Assembly: GCA_950022655.1 (NCBI GenBank)
Contig: OX465587.1
Location: forward strand, 30,135,716 to 30,199,715
Reading direction: 5' to 3'
Origin: Alentia gelatinosa
Lineage: Eukaryota > Annelida > Polychaeta > Phyllodocida > Polynoidae
Length of the DNA stretch: 64,000 nucleotides
The notes under the pieces were generated by a model. It did no database searches. It saw only the letters and a program-made list of their open reading frames with translations, and had not been told where the DNA came from. The first letter of the stretch is position 1, and the number at the start of each line of letters is the position of its first letter. The translations under genes were made by a program, and so were the position numbers. Shown here piece after piece: positions 1 to 11,600 of the stretch.

Positions 1-330
1 CATCAAAGTGCGCTAGGTCGACAATGTACTCTGCCTCACTTCCTCTTCAGGTCTCATACTCTACACACGTACTTTTTCCCCCCACCCACCCTCACCTTTT
101 TTCTTTTCTACTCCTTACCACTCGTAGAGCCTATTATTATTATATTATCATTACATGTTACTCATAACTATGTAATATTACATAATAACTTCATTATGTT
201 CTCATATACTGTTCATAATTGACAACAATATAAATATGTCAATTTTTCACTTATCCTTATTATTGATATTCAATGTATAACCTTATTAATATCAATAAGA
301 AATATAAAATTTTATAAAATTTTATAAGCC
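1..330. repeat. Dispersed repeat X, partial copy cut by window start
   Basis: AT-rich sequence with a C-rich block (about 75-105) and ATAAAATTTTATAA-type runs near 305-330. It resembles the reverse complement of about 9680-10080, sharing the order ACACGTACT, CCCACCCACCCTCA, TCTACTC, then AT-rich DNA ending in AAAATTTTAT. Element class not recognised; no gene seen. Confidence 0.5.
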
Positions 331-398
331 CACTCCGGCTGTCCTCTTGTTTCATTGGGGATTTGGGGAAATGAGAGTCACGTGAGCGTAGCGGTACA

Positions 399-781
399 CT
401 GGCCACCGGAGCAGAGATTGCTATGACGAACTTCAAACGCCGATATCTTCGGAACGGTGCAGCCGATTTTCGTCATATTTAGTATGATTTTAGGTTATAT
501 GTATACCTTACTCGTGTTAAAATTTCATTGCTTAATTCCTACGGGAAGTGAAGTTGCGCATTCTGTACGACATGTCCATAGATGTCTTAGGTCTAAGACA
601 CTTTGGAAGACATTTGGAACCACGTGACCCTAAAGATGCCTTATCTATAGTACGCCTGACTGCAGCCTAAGTGCTCTTGACGGACAATCGTTGGCCGATC
701 CCCAAAGATGTCTTATCTATAGTACACTGACAGCTGTAAGATATCTTACAAAGAGGATATCGTTACTGAAAAACAGGGCCC
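399..781 (+). mobile_element. Half copy of palindromic element G
   Basis: Matches the right half of the 820-bp palindrome at 28035-28854, from the TGGCCACC motif through GTACGACATGTCCATAGATG to the terminal CTGAAAAACAGGGCCC. The left half is missing, so this is a truncated or deleted copy. No coding capacity. Confidence 0.75.
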
Positions 782-903
782 TGTACCCGCCAGAATCATC
801 TCTCAGGCCATGGGTGTCCCCTCCTGGTGGCTGTTATCAGTAATATCATCCCCACGCAATGAGACTTGTACACTGGCCACCAGAGCTAACGTAGTGTTGG
901 GTT

Positions 904-1416
904 AAAGGCATATCCTACAATTCACAGTGGCGCCACCTGGTGATTTAAAAAAAATGTCAATTATAGGTAAAAACTGGTTTCTTGAGAGTCATTCTAATTC
1001 TACATGAGTAAACTTTTTGTCCAGTTTATATGATCTTAATACATAAAATAGGCCAATTTACATTCACTTGATATGAAATATACTGAACAATATGGTTTTC
1101 ATCAATTATTTTTAAAAACAAAGATGGTGACCTATGGGTTTTAAAAGCTAAATAAGTTGCACTATAGATGGACTATATTCTGTGAAAGTTTGACGAAAAT
1201 GACATGGGTTTTACAATGTAAAAAAAAACTTTTTAGAATTTCTATATATTCTTATATGGAATTGCCATAATATTGATCTATAAATAAAAAACTAGCACGG
1301 TGACCCCCAATTTTTAAGTTAGATATGTGTTCCCCAACACTTAGAGATCATCGTATTTCATTTTCAGAATATTGACATGGGTTTTGATTTTCAAGCCAAA
1401 TTGTCCGATATGCCTT
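904..1416 (+). mobile_element. TTAA-type MITE, family H
   Basis: About 513 bp with inverted ends: AGGCATATC at the left and GATATGCCT at the right, preceded by TTAA and followed by a diverged TGAA. A second nearly full copy is at 35941-36462. TTAA target and short inverted ends suggest a piggyBac-like non-autonomous element; no transposase is present. Confidence 0.7.
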
Positions 1417-3117
1417 GAAATCTGTGGCACCTTGACCCACTACCTTAGACTCTAATACGGTCTGTTGAGACCAGGGCCAGGGCACACAGGCTCAAACTAA
1501 GACTTCTAAGGGGTGCCATTTTGAGACAGGGATTCCTGCCTCCGCTAGTACTTAGCTGCCCTGAGTGACTTGCCAGTAACAAGAAGAGAAAAAATTAGTT
1601 TGAAAGTGAGAATTCGTGGACTCGATGTGTTTGAAAATACCAATCTTTAATTGGTGCCCAATCAGAGGAGGTGTGAAGCACAGCGCCCCCTATATTTTTG
1701 AGCAATAGTACAGAACCAAAACAAAGCACCACGAATGCTCTGACATGCTGCTATGTAACTCACACAGAATCAGTTATACAGACGTTTTAGAGCGTTTCTA
1801 GATGTGGATACGCCACCAAAAGGTCCATAATACTTTGTTTTATTGCTCTATTGCTTGTTTTAGGAGTGTCATCATTTAAAAATTATGCAAATCGGCTTTG
1901 ACTCAAAGGACAGCTGATGCAGATTCCTATGCTAAAATATTGCAAAAATGGGCTAATTAAGAACAGCTACTACATACAGTCTGTTAGAGCTCTATCAAAG
2001 ATCTTTTCAGATATTGATAGAGTGATATTTAATGTATTCCAAAGCACAATAGAGCTCAATAGAGCTCCACGTTTTATGGCCCTTTGGTGTCGTGGAATAC
2101 TATAGAGGAAACCCATGAGGACAGCCCGGATGAGGACAGCTACATGCCCATAGAGCCACACAGTATCACACCTAAAGTGTGAACAGAAGTCTTGTTTTAT
2201 GACAGATTAAATTGTTAGAGCAAACTAGGGTATTGTATCAACGAGTCTGAGCCGTCTAAACTTTATAGTTGATAATTATCTTGGTTTTAACTTGGAAAAA
2301 GATAAGCATATTATAGCTAGGCCTGCCAATGTATTACTGTGTATGCAGTTTTGGTGTCCCTGTGTTATCTAAGGTATATCTAAAGTATCATTGAGATGAT
2401 ATACATATTTGACACATCAAATTGGAGCTGGAATACCATAGAATACAACACACTCACTTTTATTTCTATAGAAATAATGTGCATGGGTATTATAAATGCA
2501 TTACGCTTATACACTCAGTGTATACAATCCTAAGGTATACGTTGCCAAGGCTAAGTTTGACTTCAGGCATGTCGTAGCTAAGCAGATAACGTGCGACACC
2601 AGCCAGTGGAAAAAGGCCTATCAGTACAAAAGAGTTGATATTGTTAGTTACAATGAAATACTTTTCTATTTGAAAGGTGATGAACGCACCTGTACAGTAA
2701 TATAAAGAATATCAGTACTGTAAGAAAAATCGGAATTAATAAAATTTTGTATAAGATTTTTTCTATACAAAGAAAACGTGCAGTCGCCACCTCCTGCAGA
2801 CGTTTAGGAGAACTCGCATAAACTGTGGCGTTTTCATCTGGAAACTTTCCTTCACCAGTCCACTGGTTTGGGACTGGCTGAATCGTGAGGTGCATCGGGA
2901 CCATGATTGGCGCTAAAGTTTTTTATGTGATGCTAGTTTTTGCTCTTTCATCCCTGTTTATACTTTATATATAATTATCTTTTTTCAGATGTAAAGGAAT
3001 GTAAATTGAGATGTTTGGTTGTTACCTATGACCTTGTAATACGCGGTGGAAGATCCGTTTACTTTTGTAAAAAAAAAAAAAAAAAACACTAAAAAAACCT
3101 TTTCCCTCTCGTGACAA
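1417..3117. other. Intergenic stretch, nothing recognised
   Basis: No supported gene, RNA or repeat boundary was seen. Short open frames near 1917-2161 and 2496-2904 have no recognisable protein pattern. An A run lies near 3068-3086. Confidence 0.4.
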
Positions 3118-3330
3118 TTTGACTTGACAAATTAAAACAAATGTCAATTTCCTGAAAATTTAAGGAGATGATCTCCAAGATATCTAGCTTAAAAAGGGGG
3201 GGGGGGCATCACCATGCTACTTTTTGATTAATAGATCAATATTATGGCAATTTTATATTAGAATATATAGAAATTCTAAAAAGTATTTTTTCACATAGTA
3301 AAACCCATGTAAGTCACTACTATCCGGAGT
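3118..3330 (-). mobile_element. Fragment of MITE family H
   Basis: Reverse-complement match to the interior of the H copies at 904 and 35941 (the TTAGAATATATAGAAATTCT region and the CATAGTAAAACCCATGT region). Both ends are missing, and a G run interrupts it at about 3196-3206. Confidence 0.6.
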
Positions 3331-3360
3331 TCTATCATAGACCATCTGCGTTTGGTTGGG

Positions 3361-4440
3361 GTAAAGGCCAATGCACATCTGCCGATTTCTGAACTGTGGC
3401 TTTTTTCTTATATGAGCAGATTTCTAGAAGTGTCATTAATACTATCGTAACACTGGATGAGGTTTAATCTTGTCCACCGTATTCCACGACTGGAGTTTGG
3501 CAAAGTGACTTCACGAGGCGAAGCCGAGTGAAGTCCGGAGCAAAAACTTCAGGAGTGGAAGGCGATGGACAAGATTAAAACGAATCAGGTTTTGATTTTA
3601 TCCTACCCATCTCCTCGATTTTGGAATATTACGTGATAACAATGCTGTATGCCACTAGTGGCATATAAAACTCCGTATGCCAGTCAGCGTGGCATACGGA
3701 AACCCAATGTTAAGCCTATGGGATTTTATATCAGGGGTAGGATAAATTGATGTACCTTTGTCGGCTGTCTCAGGCGAGGCATCCTAACCGAGTCAGCCCT
3801 AGTCGTAGGTGTGGGGCAGCTAGGCAAGGGTCAGCCAAGGAGTAGTGAACACTTGAGATGTTCTTTTCTCAGCAACGAGTTGTCAGTTGATATTCCTAAA
3901 ACGCTTGCCAATTGTTTATAAACAATTGATCTTCCAGTCAGTAAAATTGAAGCTGCTGATCTTTTTAGGGCCAACAGAAAAGTGGGGATGGTGTGATGGG
4001 TGCTTGTTGGTCGGCTAGAAGTGCATTTTGCCTAAGACTAGCTTTACGATTCGCCAACTGATCGTTCAGTCCTCAATCAGTAGCACATTAGACTTGAAGT
4101 CTAATGCACACCAAATGATTTGGTTGCTTATTACAGGCCAATATTGGTATGCACCAAGAGGGGGGGAAGGGGGGATTTCCAATGTTCCATTGTTGGCGAC
4201 TGGATTTATCAACGCTATCAACAATTTTGGAACATCAACCGACAACTTGTTGGCATGAAAACATCTCAAGAAGGTGGTTCACTAATCACTGTCTGACCCT
4301 TGCCTAGCTGTCCCACTTCTATGACTAGGGCTGATTCCATTAGAATGCCTCGCCTTAGATAAAGAAATGTTCCTTTGTCGCCTATAAAGGAACATCTGTG
4401 TTCTGAAATCGGTAGATGTGTTTTGGACTTTAGGACTAAT
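3361..4440. mobile_element. Degenerate K-family MITE cluster
   Basis: Contains K-family pieces: CCAATGCACATCTGCCGATT at the left, GTACCTTTGTCGGC, GGCGAGGCATCCTAAC, CAGCTAGGCAAGGGT in the middle and ATCGGTAGATGTGTTTTGG near 4420. It is interrupted by a modular foldback element at 3448-3752. Intact K copies are at 29774-30490. Further K-like fragments continue to about 4590. Confidence 0.65.
3448..3752 (+). mobile_element. Modular foldback element A+B
   Basis: Module A (about 3448-3592) is an imperfect inverted repeat centred on GAGGCGAAGCCGAG, with arms carrying the CCACCGTATTCCACGACTGG and CCAGGAGTGG-type sequence in opposite orientation. Module B (about 3597-3752) starts TTATCCTACCC and ends GGGGTAGGATAA, with the CCACTAGTGG palindrome inside. 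Other copies: 25021-25310, 42617-42920, and reverse at 18420-18735. Confidence 0.75.
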
Positions 4441-4599
4441 TCCCACGACCCCCTCTTGGTATCGTGCTATGATGGCCCCATGTTTGTCACCCAGAAGAGC
4501 ATTTTGCCTGAGACTACCTCAACATCAGCTTTACAATTCGGCAACTAATCGTTCTATCCTCAATCAGTAGTGCATTAGTCTTAACTTTTAATCTGATAA

Positions 4600-4743
4600 T
4601 ATAAAATGTGACGCGTGGTCCCTTCGCGTACAACTCTATCGTGGAGCTAAACGCCGGGTCAGCGGAAGTAGGTTCTGCGCAGGCGTGAACGTGAATAACT
4701 ACCCTGGACGCCTGCGCGGTCCACTCAGTGTCGAGCGACGACC
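4600..4743 (+). promoter_or_regulatory. Putative promoter and 5'UTR of UGT copy A
   Basis: A TATAAAA string lies at 4600-4606, 138 bp before the ATG. A GCGTG core (AhR/ARNT-type) follows in GACGCGTGG near 4611. A 10-bp perfect inverted repeat, GCGCAGGCGT at 4677-4686 and ACGCCTGCGC at 4708-4717, resembles paired NRF-1 half-sites. The segment is much more CpG-rich than its flanks. Assignment is inferred from position and motifs; no transcription start is known. Confidence 0.4.
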
Positions 4744-4971
4744 ATGGCGAGTACTACAGCTCGGATATGGGGTCTCCTCCTAACCCTGATACTGCTGCTA
4801 CAACATGGCAGCGATGGAGCCAGGATACTCTGTGTGAGCCACCAGTTCGGCTCACACATGTTAATGGTGCATACTGTGGCCGAGGGACTGATAAAACAAG
4901 GACATGAGGTGTACACCGTCTTCAGTGATAAGATGCCCATACCTAAGGGCCTGGAACAGAAGGGCTTCAAG
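4744..4971 (+). CDS. UGT copy A, exon 1
   Basis: Encodes residues 1-76: signal peptide, the ARILCVSHQFGSH strand with the catalytic His, and the GHEVYTVFSDK helix-strand. It ends in GGCTTCAAG just before GTAAGA, leaving a phase-0 junction. Copy B's exon 1 has the same layout and ends at the corresponding Gly-Phe. Confidence 0.9.
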
Positions 4972-7900
4972 GTAAGATAAACCTGGGTTTTTTTTCATTG
5001 GCGGATAGTTTGGGTCAGTTATGCGCAAGCGATCAAGAGAACAATTTGAAATTAAGATATATCTGTGGTTATAATATTCGTCTTTTTCTTATTATTTTTT
5101 ATGAGCAAATAATCTTATTTCCTTTTAACTATCCACAGATTGAAGCAGTATCTATATAGCCTAGGTCGAGTATAGCACATTAATCTCACCCCTGGTGTAT
5201 TTGTCCCATAAGCTTAACATTGGGAACTCATTCTCCATGTCCCTACGAGTTTTGCAGCCCGTTCTCCATGGTTTATATCCTGTGTGTCGTCCATTCCTTT
5301 AGTGTGTACAGGGGTGAGATAGATACAGACAGCAATTCATTTTGATCATAGTAATTTTTCTCCAACTCGTTTGTCGCTACGTGATATTCACTCAGCTGTC
5401 GCCTTTTTCATATCACTCCGCATCAAAATTGCGGAGAACGACGACTTTGACAAAAACATGTTGGTTTCTTCTTTAGTGCTTTACTCCACTTATGTTTTTG
5501 CTCGATGTGCTATGCTTGACTTAATAAAATAACACATTTGACCTATATAAATAGTGTGTTATTTCAATCTAAACCTGTCATAAAACTTTCTGTTGGTGCA
5601 TGACAAATTTCTAAAAAAATAAACAGCAAATTTTAGAATCTTCCATGTTTTATTTAACTGGTCTTGCACTCGACATGTATAGATATTATTATATACTTAT
5701 GTCCGAATGTCTATTTAATACTGCCCGCGGCTAGGGGTGCAGTAATAACAATGTTTGTGCCTGCTGTGACTGCGACTTTGTATGTCATTAAAATGGCGTT
5801 TTTTCACCAATTAAAGGTATATAATAATAAGCAAACGTCCTGACTGTAGACGAAATGGTTCTCGTTCTCGGTCAGTCTTCAATGACTATGGTGTCAGGCA
5901 GTATGAAATCGACGACTGACCTCGAACAAGAACCGTTTCGTCCACAGTAAGGATGTTTCCTAATATTACTGATTCCTTCTGAAGCTGTTACAATTAATCT
6001 TACCTTGTCTTGCGTTTCCACACTTGACTTTTATAACCATTGTCAATCCTACTTTCATTTTGCTGCTTTTTTTCTCTATCCCATTGTATAATGTATATGC
6101 TACTACTTCTGCCTAGCTACTTCCAGACTACTCTGGTTTCATTATAGTATATTCTATTGCCACCCATACATTGCTGTACAGACCTATTTATCAGTCTCCC
6201 TGCCTACCGTGTTAGTGTAGGCGACAGTGGAGCTAGACTTGCTCAATTCTTTGATTATGAGCATTCATTGAATGATTAAACACAATCAGAATAAATTATA
6301 ATATGCATCCTTCTCTGACTGGTCCATGAATCAAAGACTAGTCCACTATGAACGAAATCTCCTGTTTATGGCCCCAAGCCACTCCCTGTGACCCTATACT
6401 TCCTCCTACCCCTCCCCCTCCCTTCCTCCAGTTCTCTGGCCGCCTATGTTATCATAGCAATAAATTTTGCCTGCTCCTGACTGTGACCTGATTGAGATCA
6501 AAGTGAGAAGGTATCAATCTCCCAGCAGATATCCTGACCAGTAGCCAGGATATCTGTATGGAGAGTGTTGGAAATACTGGTGCTAAACAGCGCCAGAAAT
6601 CCAGCATCATTACCGATTGTACCAGTCCCTGTATCCCAGCGAGGAGGGTATCCCTAGTATGCAGGGACTGGAGCCAGTCTACAGTGGAACCTATTTCCCT
6701 ACTGAGTTTACTGAAAATAGGACGACCCAGTCGTAGTAGTCAACTTCCAGAATAAACATCATCCAAAAAAAATAAATAGAAGGTGTTTATGAATATGGGT
6801 GTCAGGTCTTTTCTCCCAGGATCTTGTGTTTTCCACTCCATTTGCACATTTCCTTCTTTATACTATTAGATATGCTTCATTAGGAAATGGTATACCCTGA
6901 GAGGCACTGGACAACAATTACCAATCTGTTCACCCTCTTGGTCGTCTCCTCGTGGTGTAGACCGGATATGCTTGCACACAAGCATAACAAAAGTGACCAG
7001 GTTGGGAATTAGCTCAGTGGTAGATAGCACTGGACTTGTAATCCCAAGGTTGTCTGACTTTGTTGATTCAAGTCCCACTGCAGCCACTTTTTTCCTTCAC
7101 CCCCAGCAGTGGTAGATTTACTGCTATATCAAAGGCCAATCCTCAAATCAATTCTCATACCATGCCTATGTTGTGTGGGAAGTAAAAGAACTCTCACCTC
7201 GGTAATTGTGTAGGGGTGAGATTTCTACCTACATTCATCTCATAGATTCGGTCAAACCCAAAGTAAGTCTAATTGAACAAATTGGACATTAAACTACCAA
7301 AACAAACAAACTGGAATAATATGTCACATCTGCTACGACATCGTTCTCATATGAGGCTTGGGTACTGTAATAATAATTGTTTTCACAAGCATTGACGTAT
7401 ACATATCAAATGTGTTACATGTTCTGAATACAGTTATCTACCAGCAAGGTTTTTTGGCCTTATATAGACATAAAGCCTGTGTGTTTAAACATGTATTTAA
7501 TGTGTATGTATATATAAACATATAATAATGACTTCGATTACCGTAAGTAGTTGACGTGTAGTAATATACGAGCGATTAGTGAGAATATTTCATCGTCGGC
7601 TTAGAGGAGATTGCGCCACTCATACACAAAACCAGTCGTTATTTTATTTATTACCCAGCTACATGATTAATAAGCCTATTGCAATAAAAGATTTAGTGCA
7701 ATACATATCTAGACCTAGTTCCAGATTACGCCTTAACGCCATAGCACTGCCAAGTATGGTGGTAATTCGGTGAAAACTTAAGCCAGTTATAAAGTTTGTC
7801 CATGTTTTAAGCCTGCAAAACGTATTATTGTAGTAATTTTTCATAATTACTGTTATTTATATGACTGAAAGTAAGTAATTAACATTAAATGAACATTCAA

Positions 7901-8569
7901 GAGACTTCGAAGGCGATAATGATTTTTACTTGATTATGGTAGGGACTTTTTTCATGCCAGAATCAGTGAGGGGTGCGAATTCAAGGCAGTCTATATATTT
8001 CCTATTGGAGATTTCTTAATAGGCGGGATATATATACATATGTATGTACACACACTTATATACATATATAGGCTTAATCGTACTGCCAAACGAGTTGGAG
8101 AACACCCAACTTTGACCAAAGCGAGTTGCGTTCTGTATTTATCTTACCCCTGTACACACTAACAGAACGGACGACACACAGGATGTAGACAGTGGAGAAC
8201 GGACTGCAATACTAGTAGGGGCATGGAGAACGAGCTCCCAAGGTTAAGCCGATGGGTCAAATTGTGGACACCCCGACATATACATTATCACGCCACGCCA
8301 TCTTGTAACAATCTGATTCCCCACTCAACACCGTCAGTCCTGGATGTCTCTTTTTTCATTTTCTTCTCTATTTATAAATGATTCCTGTACGGTTTGTTAT
8401 TATGATCAACAAGTTAAGTGTTCTTATATATGGTTTGCCAAACCTATGGTTTTCTACTTTCTGTGTATATACATATATAATATTGATACGGGGGTATTGA
8501 GTAGATATAATAAATGAGTAGATGAATATCATAATATAGACACAACGACGTATTTACATGTATGTATAA

Positions 8570-8626
<57 letters not shown>

Positions 8627-8637
8627 TAGAGAGAGGT

Positions 8638-8679
<42 letters not shown>

Positions 8680-11600
8680 GGATAGAGAGAGATAGAGAGA
8701 TAGGAGATAAAGAGAGAGAGATAGAGATAGATGGATAGAGAGATAGAGAGATAGAGAGAAAGAGAGAGATATATGGATAGAGAGATAGAGAGAGAGGTAG
8801 AGAGAGATAGAGAGAGGGGGAGAGAGAGGGAGAAAGAGGGAGAGAGAGAGAGAGGGGGAGAGAGAGAGAAAGAGAGAGAGGGAGAGGGAGAGAGAGGGAG
8901 AGAGAGAGAGGGAGAGACAGGTGGTTGATGCTCTGCTCTAGGCCCAAACATCACCCCTCGACTTGGCCCCATTTCAACTGCACCAGGAAAAGGCAAACAA
9001 CTGCCATTCACCCCAAGTCAACATTGAGGTCCCCTGTCCGGGCTCTACGTGCCTCTGCCATCTAAAGAACACATGCACATTCCGTCATATTGAAATGTCC
9101 ACATGTCGCGCTGCTCAAGTCTAATGCACACCAACCGATTCGGGATTGAACGATTAGTTCCCAAATTGTAGAGTTGTCGGGGAACTTGTCGCAGGCTAAA
9201 CGCACTCGACTAGCGGGATACCAGAGAAGAGGGGTGGGAGTTAGTCGTAAAGCCCAATGCCCATCTACCGATTTTGGAACATTCATGTACCTTTGTCGGC
9301 GACAAACGGACAGTAATTTATCTCAGCCAAGGCATCCTAACGGAGTCGGACGTAGTCGGTAGATATAGGACAGCTAGGCAAGGGTGAGCCACCGATTAGT
9401 AGACAGATTTGCTTAGGACTAATATCCACCACCCCATCTCCTCAATGTCCGCAGATCGAGCGAAGGGTTACATAATTTGCCTGCAACAAGTTCACAGACT
9501 CCTATACGATTTGCAAACTAATCGCTCAACCCTGAATCGGTAGATGGGCATCAGGCTTAAGAAAATCAGTCTACACTTACTGATAGAGATATGATGTTCT
9601 ACCCCGCTGTGTGTGGTATGATTCTAGTCGTTGGTCAACTTGGGGGCTCTCATTACCCCTACCCTGGATGAAAGGAGAGAAGCAAGGGCTTGGGAAGATA
9701 AAATTTTATTGAATTTTATATGGTAAGATATGGTAAAATTTTATGCCCACCTTATTGGACGACATATAAATGTGATATTAATATGAGGATAAGTAATAAG
9801 GTATAAGATAATTGGCATGTAGAGTAGCGGTCAATTATGATAAGAAAATATGATATACAATATAAATGTTAATTGTATGTGATACAATACATGGTAAATT
9901 GTATATGGTAAATAAAAAGGGTCTACGTGAGTAGAAAGAGTAGACGTGAGGTTGAGGGTGGGTGGGACGAGAAAATACTGGAGTACGTGTGTACTGCAGT
10001 AGGGCTGGAGAAGAAGTGTGGCCGGGACCGGTGCCGGGGGCGCGCTCGTGACTGCGCAGTATGTGTGAAAGCCGCGAGGGGGCAGGAGGGGCGCTCGTGA
10101 CGCGCGTAAGGAGGGAACCCCCGGAGGAGCAATGACCACCCCTGACCAAAGGCCATGAGTAACCAATCGACGAGGGACAGCATCTGACCACTTACCTGTG
10201 TGTGGCACCCCCAATAACTCCTCACCCAGTGATTAATTATGTTTATTATGGACCAATATTGGTACACACCACAAGGGAATTTCAAATGTTTTGATGTCAA
10301 TGACTGGATTTAACAACATGTTGATAAACTACTGGCAACCGATTTTGGAACATCAACCGACAATTCGTCGGTGACAAAAGAACATCTCAAGGGGGGCATT
10401 CAGTAATCACTGCATGACTCTTGCCTAGCTCTCCTACATCTACCCATTAGGGCCGACACCGTTAGGATGCCTCGCCTGATACAAACAAAACATGAAAACC
10501 ACCAGTTTATTCGTATATATACGCCATCGTGAAAGTGCATGTATCAGCTGTATATTGACACGTTTCCTCTTCTATATGTCAGCGTAATGGCTGTATTTGC
10601 CGCAAAGTGTATATGAAGAGAAATATTGTGTCCGGGACATGTATACACAGGTCGTATACATTTTACATGTTTATAGATGAGGCCTATATATATACGCAAC
10701 GGAAAATAGGATTACTTTGTATAGGCAAAATCTTACCTATATATGCCAGGTGTATACATATATAAACTGGTGGTTTTCGCGCAGTGAAAGTATTGTTCCT
10801 TTGTCTTCAATAAAGGAACATCCATGTTCTGAAATCGTTAGATGTTCATTGGACTTAACGCCTAGTTTACACCCGCCGATGAAAAAGTGCTCCCACCGCT
10901 TCCAACACATTCTGACACTGCTACGATAAGGCTACGGCATACATTTTTTCTAATCGTAGAGGTGCACCAACGCAAATGATATCAAGGTGGTTGTGTGTCG
11001 GGAGCGGTGTGGGAGTGCATAATTTTGATACACATAGTAGAGAATATTCCCCTAGGACCTTTATAAATAGGAAATGTTTATTTTTCTTTGTGCTAGGCCG
11101 ACTTGTCAACATGAAGTCATTACTTGTGTAAAAATGGTTGTTTGGTGAACCAATGTAAGCAAACAACCTAAGTTGGAATAGAAAGGTCCCTTTTTATTGG
11201 TTGCAATATATTCACATGGCAAACATTCTAAATCTTTTGGCGCACGTTGAGACATAGACCGTTGGTATAAAATTAGACTCTGCTCTTTTGAGTAGGTTTC
11301 TGAATAGACTTGCCCCAGTCCCTGAGTCCTGTAGGGATTCAAGGTGACATTAGTTATTAAACGAGCCTCTGGGTGCCTTTGAGGATTCTTATTTTTTCTT
11401 TGGTCGCTGGCTTATCTGAACTCCCTAAAGACTAACATGCCAGAGATATGAGAGTGGCAATCAAAAGAGAACAAATGATAGAATAGTCAGTCAGGACTTA
11501 GTTAGATCAATCTTTCTTTGCCCATATAGGGCATTATCAAAAATCAAAAATTTTAAAAAGGAGCAAAAACATGAGTGAGAGAGCACACTTGTCAAACTGA

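Noticed and set aside
7000..7080. A functional tRNA gene
   Set aside because: The A- and B-box arrangement is good, but the same head and tail recur at 29500 and 41780, marking a SINE; the stems are imperfect.
8444..9011. Long minus-strand open frames of 160-167 codons rich in Ser, Leu and Ile
   Set aside because: Translation of the AT/GATA/GA microsatellite; repetitive dipeptides in several frames and no flanking coding signal.
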